Positions 31,342 to 38,328 of a stretch of DNA of 38,328 bases are shown here, piece after piece. The first letter of the stretch is position 1. Each line of letters begins with the position of its first letter. The notes under the pieces are model-generated. The model did no database searches, was not told where the DNA came from, and saw only the letters and a program-made list of their open reading frames with translations. Both the position numbers and the translations under genes were made by a program. The DNA is from Pseudomonadota bacterium. Its GTDB lineage: Bacteria > Myxococcota_A > Bradymonadia > UBA4248. The stretch is taken from contig JAFRYG010000122.1 in assembly GCA_017441205.1 (NCBI GenBank), positions 1 to 38,328 on the forward strand, in the 5' to 3' direction.

Positions 31342-31408
31342 ATTACGCATTACGCATTACGCATTACGCATTACGCATTACGCATTACGCATTACGCATT
31401 ACGCATTA
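31342..31408. repeat. ATTACGC array, nine perfect heptamers
   Basis: Nine identical ATTACGC units (31342-31404) plus a partial tenth, the most homogeneous array in the window. It ends about 40 nt before the start codon of the exported-protein gene, so copy number could alter leader length or promoter spacing. Confidence 0.98.
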
Positions 31409-31446
31409 ACAACCAACGACCAACAACTAGCTTGGAGGAGAACATC

Positions 31447-32106
31447 ATGAAATCAGCAATGGCATTTTTATTTACATGTCTGTTTGTATTAATAAGTTCG
31501 GGAATGGCATTTGCCGATGTTCCTGGCAATGAGGTTGTCCCCGATGGAAACGCTGCCCAGGCAGCCGCTGAATCGGATTCTGCTGCAGCTCCGGCAGAGG
31601 CAGAGGCTCAGGAAGCAAATACACCTGCACCCGCAGATGCTCAACCAGCAGCAGAACCGGCAGCGGTTCAGCCCATCGTTGCGCAGCCAATAGATGCCCT
31701 GCCGCTGGTAGCACAACAGGAGTCAGCAAGCATAAATGATTATGACTGGAAAAGTGATTCCCTGAAATATAAGCGCATCGGGTGGGGATTGTTCGGAGGT
31801 GGTCTGTTGTTCGCCGGCGTACTTGGTGGTGCTCTTTTAGGCAGCGCAATACAGGACAATAAGGGTCTCGAAGGAATTGGTTCTCTCGGTCATGGAATTG
31901 GCAATATAATTCAGGGATATGTCGGTATCGGAGCGATTGCACTGGGCGGTGCTGTCATGTTTTCGGGCATCGGTGTGCTCATCGCTGAAGCAGTCAAATT
32001 CAATCCCTATCGCCGCGGTGAAATTGCCGGACTCAAATTTGAGTGGAATCCGGAATTGTATGCTTCGCCGGAATTCACCGGAATCGGATTCAGTGCAAGA
32101 TTCTAA
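31447..32106 (+). CDS. Exported Ala/Pro-rich protein with two hydrophobic segments
   Basis: 219 residues from the ATG at 31447, which has GGAGG 8 nt upstream (a start at 31432 would lie on that site). A signal peptide (1-23, cleavage after AFA) is followed by an Ala/Glu/Pro/Gln-rich flexible region (about 24-95), then a Gly-rich hydrophobic pair (WGLFGGGLLFAGVLGGALLGSAI at about 115-140; GYVGIGAIALGGAVMFSGIGVLIAEAV at about 160-187), and a polar C-terminus ending in GIGFSARF, with an aromatic last residue as in some outer-membrane proteins. No family recognised. Its own terminator follows. Confidence 0.8.
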   Translation: MKSAMAFLFTCLFVLISSGMAFADVPGNEVVPDGNAAQAAAESDSAAAPAEAEAQEANTPAPADAQPAAEPAAVQPIVAQPIDALPLVAQQESASINDYDWKSDSLKYKRIGWGLFGGGLLFAGVLGGALLGSAIQDNKGLEGIGSLGHGIGNIIQGYVGIGAIALGGAVMFSGIGVLIAEAVKFNPYRRGEIAGLKFEWNPELYASPEFTGIGFSARF

Positions 32107-32124
32107 TAGGTCAGGCATCTGTTT

Positions 32125-32157
32125 AAAAGCCTGCGTGCAATGCACGCAGGCTTTTTT
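32125..32157 (+). terminator. Intrinsic terminator of the exported-protein gene
   Basis: A long perfect stem, AAAAGCCTGCGTG paired with CACGCAGGCTTTT, around a short CAATG loop, continuing into a run of T. Located 18 nt after the stop codon. Confidence 0.95.
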
Positions 32158-32197
32158 GTTTGGCAAATGAAGAGAATGAATAACACGCAAAACAGCC

Positions 32198-34183
32198 TTA
32201 TTCATCCAGCCAATTACTATCATCCAGCGTGTCATTCCCTGTATTCAGTTCCTGTCTCTGTACTGAAGCATTTTGCTGGTATTTTTCCTGTTCCTGAATG
32301 GCATCCTGCCATTGCTTAATTTTTTTACTGAGTTCTTTGGCTTCCTCACCGGTGTATGACTTATCCATATCTTTGTGGAGTGGAATTGGAAATGACAAAG
32401 AAACTCCGTCTGACGTTTGTTTGCGCGAGTGGGTCATATCAAAATTCATTGCGAAATCACTGTCTGCATCCAATTTTATATCAGAAAAGTAACTCGCACT
32501 GCCATCTTCTGCAAAAATATAAACACCAAACTCTCCTTTCGGCAGTTCATGCTGAACAAATTCACCATTTTCATCAATGCCATCATCGACACTGACCATG
32601 GAAAATCCTCCATCCTCAACTTTTTCTACAATTTTATAATCGAGTTTTTGCCCCGCAAGACGCGGCGGAACTGTGATTTTCCCGCGCAGTGTGCCTCCTG
32701 TCGTCAATGCCAGTTTAACATAGCTCGTCTCTCCCATTGCGAGTGTAATAGCATGTGAGCGCGAAATGTGGTTCTTCTCTGCAGTGGGATTGTCTTCGAC
32801 GCGTTCCCATATTGAATCCGATCGAGCCTCAATCCAGTATGTTCCGGGCATCAGATTATCGATGGTCACCATATCGTCCGGAATTGACATCCAGTTACTG
32901 GAACTTTCCTCGCCGCCATCCTCTGGTTTAAAAATATATCGATAGGTTCCTTTTGCAGGCTCTTTATTCTTCTTTATGATGAATTGGGCATTAATTTTGG
33001 CAAATGGTTTGAGGTTCAGAGTCACTGTGCTGCCAAACAATGCGCGTGCGCTCACCTCGGTCAGTTTGTCCGCAGATACGCCACGCACCAGATACGGTCC
33101 CTCGCGCAAATCGTCAAGTGTATAAAAACCATTGTCAAATTCATGCTCATATACGACCTTTTCAGAGGCAATATCCGTCACTGTGACGAGCGTTTTTATC
33201 GGATCGCGCCCCGTCTGGTTATTTACAATAACGCCAATGCCCGTGAGCTTTGTCATCGCGGCATCATACTCATATTTCTGCTGTTCCGGCAGGGATATTC
33301 TATCATAAATATCTTTATAACCATCTGCAATTACCGCAATCTGAACATTCTGCATATCCGTGGCAGGGAGTTTGTAAGCCCCATCGGCTTGTGACGTGGC
33401 TTCCATCAGTACCTTTCCCGTGCGATCGGTATACCTCAGTTTGGCTCCTTCAATGGCTTTGCCCGTCGCAGCATCGGTAACGACACCATACACAGTAACG
33501 CCGGTACGCATGGGAATATCACCCAAATCAACGGTCTTGCCGGGTTCCAGCTTAATATTCTTGAGTTTCTGCTTTACAAACCCATCGGCAGTAATCTCAA
33601 TATTCTGCACACCGCCGTATGCCCCCTTGAGCAAAAAAGCTCCGGATGCATCGGAAGATATCGTTTTGAACAGATATTTTTCTGCATCTGAATCATCATA
33701 TTGGTACCCAAACCTGAGTTCAGAAACGATACCTTCATCACCGGATACGACGCGCCCTTTCACCTGAGCCTCCGGCCAAAGCAGAATGGTCTGTGAGGCA
33801 TCCGGTTCACCATCAACTTCTATATATTGAAACATATCATATCTGCCCTTGGGCACATATCCTGGATACTCCGCAGATATCTGATATTCTCCATCCGCAA
33901 GCGACAATGTATATTCCCCCGAATCATTGCAATTCACAGTCTGAACGATACGTTCCTTATCTTTTGCCGTGATTTTGGCTGCAAGCGGCTGCTTCGTCAA
34001 TCCATCCAGAACAACGCCCGAAAACCTATCCGAGTCTTCGGCTTCATCCTGTTTGATGCTTTCTGTCGCCGGCGTCTCTGGCGTTTCAGATATTTTCTCC
34101 TCCTTACCCTGATTCGTAAAAATTAAAATACAGACAGCAATCAATGAAGCCAAAATGACAATGATTACAGAACGCTTTTTCAT
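32198..34183 (-). CDS. Membrane-anchored protein with carboxypeptidase-regulatory-like repeats
   Basis: 661 residues with an N-terminal signal anchor (about 5-24, SVIIVILASLIAVCILIF). Several beta-sandwich repeats follow, of the CarboxypepD_reg type: SGVVLDGLTKQPLAAKITA...GEYTLSLADGEYQISAEYPGY, VKGRVVSGDEGIVSELRF...GAFLLKGAYGG, VYGVVTDAATGKAIEGAKLRYTD...GAYKLPATD, each with the G-x-V-x-D-x-x-T-x-x-P/A-x-x-G/A-A pattern. Later repeats are more divergent, and the last 80 residues are polar with Gln/Lys/Glu-rich helices. No protease or transport domain is attached. Such proteins are usually surface or periplasmic adhesion or scaffold modules. AGGAG lies 9 nt before the ATG. Confidence 0.82.
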   Translation of the reverse strand: MKKRSVIIVILASLIAVCILIFTNQGKEEKISETPETPATESIKQDEAEDSDRFSGVVLDGLTKQPLAAKITAKDKERIVQTVNCNDSGEYTLSLADGEYQISAEYPGYVPKGRYDMFQYIEVDGEPDASQTILLWPEAQVKGRVVSGDEGIVSELRFGYQYDDSDAEKYLFKTISSDASGAFLLKGAYGGVQNIEITADGFVKQKLKNIKLEPGKTVDLGDIPMRTGVTVYGVVTDAATGKAIEGAKLRYTDRTGKVLMEATSQADGAYKLPATDMQNVQIAVIADGYKDIYDRISLPEQQKYEYDAAMTKLTGIGVIVNNQTGRDPIKTLVTVTDIASEKVVYEHEFDNGFYTLDDLREGPYLVRGVSADKLTEVSARALFGSTVTLNLKPFAKINAQFIIKKNKEPAKGTYRYIFKPEDGGEESSSNWMSIPDDMVTIDNLMPGTYWIEARSDSIWERVEDNPTAEKNHISRSHAITLAMGETSYVKLALTTGGTLRGKITVPPRLAGQKLDYKIVEKVEDGGFSMVSVDDGIDENGEFVQHELPKGEFGVYIFAEDGSASYFSDIKLDADSDFAMNFDMTHSRKQTSDGVSLSFPIPLHKDMDKSYTGEEAKELSKKIKQWQDAIQEQEKYQQNASVQRQELNTGNDTLDDSNWLDE

Positions 34184-34457
34184 AATATCGACTCCTGTTA
34201 TCTGTCACAGTCCGACAGAGATCTCAGATTATCACACGGCATAACCGGGTACCAGAATTAATTGACCTGCATGAATGCGCTTGTTTCGGCTATGAACCGC
34301 AATCACAGGCTTAATCCGCCAAATTATCATGCAACCTGGGGAATCATAATTGTCTGGTGCGGCCAAACTTTGTTGTAAAAACTACTCCCCTTGCCCCATT
34401 GGGGAAAGGGGATGGGGAAAGGGGCCAATTGATCAGAGATTCCCTGGAACATTTATG
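34184..34457. other. Intergenic region with G-run hairpin
   Basis: No gene seen. At 34387-34411 there is CCCCTTGCCCC-ATT-GGGGAAAGGGG, a 10-bp stem with one mismatch, and the right arm is part of a 13-bp direct repeat (GGGGAAAGGGGAT, GGGGAAAGGGGCC; 34401-34426). Confidence 0.6.
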
Positions 34458-34486
34458 TTGACTTATTTTATATCACGATTTAAATT
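34458..34486 (+). promoter_or_regulatory. Promoter of the LRR lipoprotein gene
   Basis: TTGACT (34458-34463), a 17-bp spacer, TAAATT (34481-34486), in a strongly AT-rich block about 70 nt before the start codon. Confidence 0.55.
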
Positions 34487-34555
34487 TATATTTTTGCAGT
34501 TATATACTTTAAAACTGCGTATATAAATTCACACCACCCATTACAGAGAATATAT

Positions 34556-35809
34556 ATGAAATCAACTCGCACGCTTCCCTGCTCCGCAGCATTATCATAC
34601 ATTATTTGTGCAATTTTGCTCCTCTCTTGCACTGAAGAGGAATCCTGCGAAGATGGAAAATGTCAGCCCCAGAACCAAACGAATCCATGTACATCTGCAG
34701 GCTTCAGCGATAATTTCGTCAGCTGCGGCAGTGTATGCATCGACCCACTCACGAATCAGGATTATTGCGGGGCTGATAAATACTGTGAGAGCTTTGAAAA
34801 ATGCGGTGCAGGGCAAACATGTTCAAACGGACACTGTACAGGTACGCAGGAATGCCTGAGTTTTAATGATCCTGGAATTAAACATTATGCCATATCCAAT
34901 TGGGATCTGAATGGCGACAAATGCATAACGAACGATGAAGCGGCGAAAGTTACTGAAATCCAGAATAATGCTTTTGAAAATGACGATGCCGTTGAGAATC
35001 TGGATGATTTGAATCAATTCCCTAATCTGAAGAGAATTGGTTCTCATGCATTTGATAACTGCCATAACTTAAAAACAGCAGTGCTCACAAACATCAATAC
35101 AATCGATGAATCTGCGTTTGCACATTGCGATAATCTGAGTAATGTCAATCTGCCGCAGGCTGTTGACATTGGTAATTCATCGTTTTTTCTTTGCAGCGCC
35201 CTTACAGAAATCAGCCTGCCAAAAGCGACCAACATCAGTGATCATGCGTTTGGGTCTTGCACTAATCTTAAAATAATCAATCTGTCGCAGGCTGTTGACA
35301 TTGGCAATAGTGCATTTACCGATTGTGACGGACTGACAGAAATTAACCTGCCGCAAGCTGTCAACATTGGTGAGTTTGCATTTATGGGCTGCAGCATACT
35401 TACAAAAATCGACTTCCCACAGGCAGCCAGCATTGGTCATGCATCGTTCGCAGATTGCCATAATCTTGTTGAAATCAATCTGCCGCAAGCAGCCGATATT
35501 GGTGAGGAGGCGTTTCAGGGATGCACATCCCTTGCGGAGATTTACCTGCCAAAAGCTGCACATTTTTCTCCCCGCGCGTTCAGCAATACCTCAATCTCGA
35601 ACCTGATACTGCCGACACCGGACCCAATAGTAGTGGAAGATACTTATTCTCTTTTCTCTTCTCAGGATTTGGGTATCCGTTCGCCTCAGGAAGTGACCCT
35701 GACACTCAATAATAATAAACGATATGGCGGAACAAGTTCGCCGCTGGTAGACGAAACAGGTTTGAAGTGGCTTGGGAAAACATGGAAAGACATCAAATTC
35801 GTCGAATAA
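34556..35809 (+). CDS. Cys-rich lipoprotein with BspA-type LRR_5 repeats
   Basis: 417 residues, lipobox LLLSC (Cys25). Residues 26-100 are cysteine-rich (TNQDYCGADKYC...CSNGHC), as in many myxobacterial surface lipoproteins. Next comes an EF-hand/dockerin-like loop, WDLNGDKCITNDEA (about 115-128), then at least eight 23-residue LRR_5 repeats (about 160-350) of the form L-P-x-A-x-x-I-G-x-x-A-F-x-x-C-x-x-L-x-x-I-x. BspA-type LRRs usually mediate adhesion or protein binding on the cell surface. The DNA of the repeats has diverged, so they are old. A clear promoter lies upstream; the ribosome binding site is weak (AGAG). Confidence 0.9.
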   Translation: MKSTRTLPCSAALSYIICAILLLSCTEEESCEDGKCQPQNQTNPCTSAGFSDNFVSCGSVCIDPLTNQDYCGADKYCESFEKCGAGQTCSNGHCTGTQECLSFNDPGIKHYAISNWDLNGDKCITNDEAAKVTEIQNNAFENDDAVENLDDLNQFPNLKRIGSHAFDNCHNLKTAVLTNINTIDESAFAHCDNLSNVNLPQAVDIGNSSFFLCSALTEISLPKATNISDHAFGSCTNLKIINLSQAVDIGNSAFTDCDGLTEINLPQAVNIGEFAFMGCSILTKIDFPQAASIGHASFADCHNLVEINLPQAADIGEEAFQGCTSLAEIYLPKAAHFSPRAFSNTSISNLILPTPDPIVVEDTYSLFSSQDLGIRSPQEVTLTLNNNKRYGGTSSPLVDETGLKWLGKTWKDIKFVE

Positions 35810-36034
35810 CAATATTGAACATGAGAACTCCCATATCATCGCAGCAGATGTATATTTATTTATACAATATGCGAAGGCGTATCGCCCCACAGGGCCGATA
35901 GCCTGAGCCAAAGGGCGTATTGACGCGGTTCGTACACGAACCCGTCAATAGCCCGGCAAAACATCCATCCCAAAAAAGCGCAAATCGTGCGGATTTTTTC
36001 TGCATTTTAATGGCTTAAACCCGAACACAAAACA
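35810..36034 (+). repeat. Intergenic region with bulged-hairpin doublet
   Basis: 35876-35903: GGC, G, TATCG...CCC with GGG...CGATA, GCC. 35913-35954: GGGC, G, TATTGACG...GGTTCG, TACA, CGAACC...CGTCAATA, GCCC, an 18-bp stem that is the longest member of the family. Both carry the unpaired G before TAT, in the same orientation. No gene is present. Confidence 0.92.
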
Positions 36035-36043
36035 TGTTATAGT
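36035..36043 (+). promoter_or_regulatory. Extended -10 promoter of the Cys-rich lipoprotein gene
   Basis: TG-T-TATAGT (36035-36043) is an extended -10 box about 90 nt before the ATG at 36134; the -35 region is poor. Confidence 0.4.
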
Positions 36044-36133
36044 ATTCTGCGGTAATTTCAGACTTCGTCTCAAAATCATCAACGCTAATGAGCATACTCG
36101 ATATACCATCAAGATACACCACGGAATCATGAA

Positions 36134-37756
36134 ATGAATAAACAGCTTACACTCATTCCAATCGCCGTTTTTTGCGTACTCTCTGCATGCAGCGATAACG
36201 ACATCAACATAAACAGCGATCACAAGTCATGCCAGATATCTGACTTCACCCCGCAATGTATCACGCCCACCAAATATACTGCATGCGAGAACAATACTGA
36301 AGTGGTCAAATCCTGTGCGGGATCTGCAACCTGCAGCGACGGACATTGTCAACTGAACGAAACCTGCGCATCAGACAGCTATACTCCCGTCTGCCTGAAT
36401 GATGGACATCTGTCGGCATGCAGCGCATCCGGAAGGGTCGAACCTGTGGATTGCGGTAACAAAACGTGCGCTGTTTTAAACGGCATAGCTGACTGTTACG
36501 AACTGTGCACCGAAGAAGAAATTGCTGCCGGTCCGCAGGAGTCTTGCGAAGATGAGGAGGAAGTTTTAGCAGAAGATATTGAATTGGGGTATCATTCTGT
36601 GACATCATGTGTAAAAACCAATGGCCAGTACATTAAAAGTACATATACTAAAACCTGTTACCACGGGTGCGATAAAGAAACCAAACAATGCCGGCACTAT
36701 CACCCGGAAGAGGGCAAAGAATGCGATCCTAAAAAAGACAATGACCATTGTGATGCGGACAGTATTGTAGAATGTAAAAGGGTCAGTTTCAATCCTGACC
36801 GATATGAGTGGTACGCTGTATCATGCCGCCATATGAATTGCAGTTGTGTGGAAATCATGGACGAAAATGGTCATATCAATCCAACCTTTATGCGTTTGTG
36901 TAATCCAGACTATCATGAAGAAAACAGGACATGTAGATACAATCAGCTCATCTACAGTGAATGTCTGCCATCCAAAGGCGGCTATTATGAGCGGCACCAG
37001 GTTTACGAAACATGCAAACACGGCTGCAATGAAGATGGTACGGATTGCATAATACTGCACGAAGATGAGGGCAAAGACTGCGGCGTGGACAACGGCAGCG
37101 GACTGGAGCCAGGACCCTCCCAATGCAAAGGCAGTATCCTTCTGGAGTGTGAACAAGACAAACAATCATCCATCTCAAAACATGCCTATAGCTATGTCGC
37201 CAAAGATTGCACGTATGGTGGCGAAAGGCCATCCTATACATGTGATCCCACAATGGGCTGCTACGACCCCTGTAAGGTGCCGACTGTTGGCGAAAACAAA
37301 GTATGTGATGGGGAAAATTTATATATAGAAACTTGCAAGGAAGATCCAAAATCAAACGTAAAATATATATTCGACAAACGCACCAAACACTGCAGCCATG
37401 GCTGCGATGCAGACACCAACACATGTAAACTGCTCCACGAAGACGAGGGCATGGAATGTTCAAATGATGAAAATTCTCCCGGCTATTATCCAACCAAATG
37501 TGTCGGCAATCTCCTTTTGTCCTGCGGATATACAGTGAATGTAGAGGATTGTGGTTCACAGGCATGCAGTGCAGCTCTCGGATGCTATCATGCCTGCAAT
37601 ACTGTTGGTGAGAAAGGAAGGTATTGTGACTATGACCGATCGATAGATGCTGTGTGCACCGAGGATGAAGAAACAAAAATCAAGTATCTTAAAAAAGCTT
37701 CATCATACACGACTTGCGGCAACGGCTGCAATGAAAGTACCGGAAAATGTAAATAA
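36134..37756 (+). CDS. Large Cys-rich lipoprotein
   Basis: 540 residues, lipobox VLSAC (Cys19). The mature protein has over fifty cysteines in a repeating pattern. Modules of about 70-100 residues recur, each with a C-x-H-G-C-[DN]-x-x-T-x-x-C core (TCYHGCDKETKQC, TCKHGCNEDGTDC, HCSHGCDADTNTC, TCGNGCNESTGKC) followed by LHEDEG-x-x-C or a similar acidic start of the next module. This predicts a disulphide-bonded, rod-like surface protein. I recognise no catalytic domain. The N-terminal 100 residues use a different Cys pattern (CSDGHC, CNDGH-like), related to the head of the LRR lipoprotein upstream. The ribosome binding site is weak. Part of a series of surface lipoproteins on the plus strand. 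Confidence 0.85.
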   Translation: MNKQLTLIPIAVFCVLSACSDNDININSDHKSCQISDFTPQCITPTKYTACENNTEVVKSCAGSATCSDGHCQLNETCASDSYTPVCLNDGHLSACSASGRVEPVDCGNKTCAVLNGIADCYELCTEEEIAAGPQESCEDEEEVLAEDIELGYHSVTSCVKTNGQYIKSTYTKTCYHGCDKETKQCRHYHPEEGKECDPKKDNDHCDADSIVECKRVSFNPDRYEWYAVSCRHMNCSCVEIMDENGHINPTFMRLCNPDYHEENRTCRYNQLIYSECLPSKGGYYERHQVYETCKHGCNEDGTDCIILHEDEGKDCGVDNGSGLEPGPSQCKGSILLECEQDKQSSISKHAYSYVAKDCTYGGERPSYTCDPTMGCYDPCKVPTVGENKVCDGENLYIETCKEDPKSNVKYIFDKRTKHCSHGCDADTNTCKLLHEDEGMECSNDENSPGYYPTKCVGNLLLSCGYTVNVEDCGSQACSAALGCYHACNTVGEKGRYCDYDRSIDAVCTEDEETKIKYLKKASSYTTCGNGCNESTGKCK

Positions 37757-37786
37757 TATGGCCATGTTTCTCAATCATGGTCATAT
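37756..37786 (+). terminator. Possible terminator hairpin
   Basis: ATATGGCCATG with CATGGTCATAT, an 11-bp stem with one G-T wobble and a 9-nt loop, overlapping the last base of the stop codon. The following run has few T residues, so termination is uncertain. Confidence 0.45.
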
Positions 37787-38040
37787 TCCTGTCGCTGTTC
37801 GGATTTTTGTCCTGCGCATAACCTGCAGGTTTTAGTGTATATACAGCTCATATATAATTTATAGATATAATGGCAGTCCAGTGAAATAAGCCAGCTCACA
37901 AGTCCCTGCACTCACCTCTAAAACTATAAGCTATAAACCACAAGCCAAACTGCCTCATCCAATATCCGCACACCTGTAGCAGCGTCGGATATTTACCGGT
38001 TTCTGTCGTGTTATAACTGCTTTTTTATTTGCTTCAGGTA
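37787..38040. other. Intergenic region with heptamer tract
   Basis: AT-rich, no gene. 37918-37945 holds four 7-bp units, on the minus strand GCTTGTG, GTTTATA, GCTTATA and GTTTTAG. Confidence 0.6.
37918..37945 (-). repeat. Heptamer tract (GCTTATA type)
   Basis: Four minus-strand units, GCTTGTG, GTTTATA, GCTTATA and GTTTTAG, keep the 7-bp period. GCTTATA is the same unit as at 9843-9870. Confidence 0.7.
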
Positions 38041-38049
38041 TGCTACAAT
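38041..38049 (+). promoter_or_regulatory. Extended -10 promoter of the last gene
   Basis: TG-C-TACAAT (38041-38049) is a good extended -10 box 41 nt before the ATG at 38090; the -35 region is only a T-run. Confidence 0.45.
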
Positions 38050-38089
38050 CCTCAAGCGGTCAACAAAGGCCCCCTTTCGGAATAATACT

Positions 38090-38328
38090 ATGCGAAATAT
38101 ATTGATGGTCACGATTCTGTTCACATCCTGCATCGCGCTGACATCGTGTGAGAAAGAAGATGCCTATGCAGTCAAATGTATCGGCGATAATTGTCAGCAA
38201 ATAAACGTTTATCCGTATTGCCTCAATGAACACCTTCTGATCGTTTCCAATATTCCCGATATCGATCCTGTGTTTTGTCCCAATGGGTGTGTAAACAACC
38301 ATTGTGTCGAAGAATGTACGGATGGCGC
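38090..38328 (+). CDS. Cys-rich lipoprotein, N-terminal part (cut by window end)
   Basis: The ATG at 38090 opens a frame still open at the window edge (79 codons seen). The product starts MRNILMVTILFTSCIALTSC; the likely lipobox Cys is Cys20 (ALTSC), with Cys14 as alternative. The mature start is rich in cysteines (CIGDNCQQ, PVFCPNGCVNNHCVEEC), like the heads of the two surface lipoproteins upstream, so this is the third member of the series. An extended -10 promoter precedes it; no strong ribosome binding site is visible. Confidence 0.8.
   Translation, partial: MRNILMVTILFTSCIALTSCEKEDAYAVKCIGDNCQQINVYPYCLNEHLLIVSNIPDIDPVFCPNGCVNNHCVEECTDG

Noticed and set aside
31342..31408. CRISPR array
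   Set aside because: Units are 7 bp with no spacers; none of the window's arrays has the repeat-spacer layout and no cas gene is present.

Overview
The window looks like a chromosomal piece of a Gram-negative bacterium of the deltaproteobacterial/Myxococcota type (perhaps Bradymonadia-like; this placement is inference). The support is an ExbB/ExbD cluster ending in a TonB-like protein with the AgmX/PglI C-terminal domain, an AsmA-GT51 fusion, many lipoproteins with clear lipoboxes, and cysteine-rich and BspA-type LRR lipoproteins. Base composition is moderate, well below that of classical high-GC myxobacteria. No phage, IS transposase, CRISPR array, tRNA or rRNA was recognised.

Layout. 1-879: non-coding, palindromes and a sigma70-like promoter. 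880-3507: ffh and a DNA polymerase III delta' gene. 3582-7096 (minus): exbB, two exbD paralogues and a TonB-like gene, resembling the Myxococcus AglRQS/Glt motor. 7531-9813: membrane-anchored AsmA-like/GT51 peptidoglycan glycosyltransferase. 10020-11670: a small lipoprotein divergent from yceD-rpmF. 11953-14472: leuS, interrupted by one in-frame TAA. 14876-16516: Na/Pi cotransporter with a PhoU-like tail. 16898-18779 (minus): two related membrane proteins of unknown function. 19039-23132: phoH and a PgpH-type 7TM-HD phosphodiesterase. 23301-23921 (minus): a RelA/SpoT-type synthetase domain behind an N-terminal export signal or anchor. 24268-25404: a WYL-domain protein. 25411-29009 (minus): a cyclophilin lipoprotein and two tandem TPR/LytR_C-like lipoproteins. 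29384-30916: a tiny membrane ORF and a CCA/poly(A) polymerase family gene. 31447 to the end: a surface/secretome block (exported Ala/Pro-rich protein, carboxypeptidase-regulatory-like repeat protein, LRR lipoprotein, two Cys-rich lipoproteins, the last cut by the window edge).

The most unusual content lies between genes. (1) About a dozen short hairpins share one architecture: a TAT...ATA stem core with an unpaired G just outside the 5' TAT, while the stem arms differ in sequence but stay complementary. They occur mostly as doublets. (2) At least nine intergenic tracts of strictly 7-bp tandem units, most fitting GYNNNKA, include a 16-unit array starting on the base after the leuS stop, with an opposed 9-unit array nearby. 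(3) A 27-bp palindrome occurs twice, each time beside heptamer arrays. (4) A 64/71-bp interspersed element has two copies that differ by exactly one heptamer. Together these suggest an active, structured repeat system whose enzyme is not in this window.

Protein-level oddities are the leuS nonsense codon at a conserved Tyr, the apparently exported alarmone-synthetase domain, an ExbD paralogue with Asn in place of the proton-carrying Asp, and a WYL protein with no recognisable DNA-binding domain.
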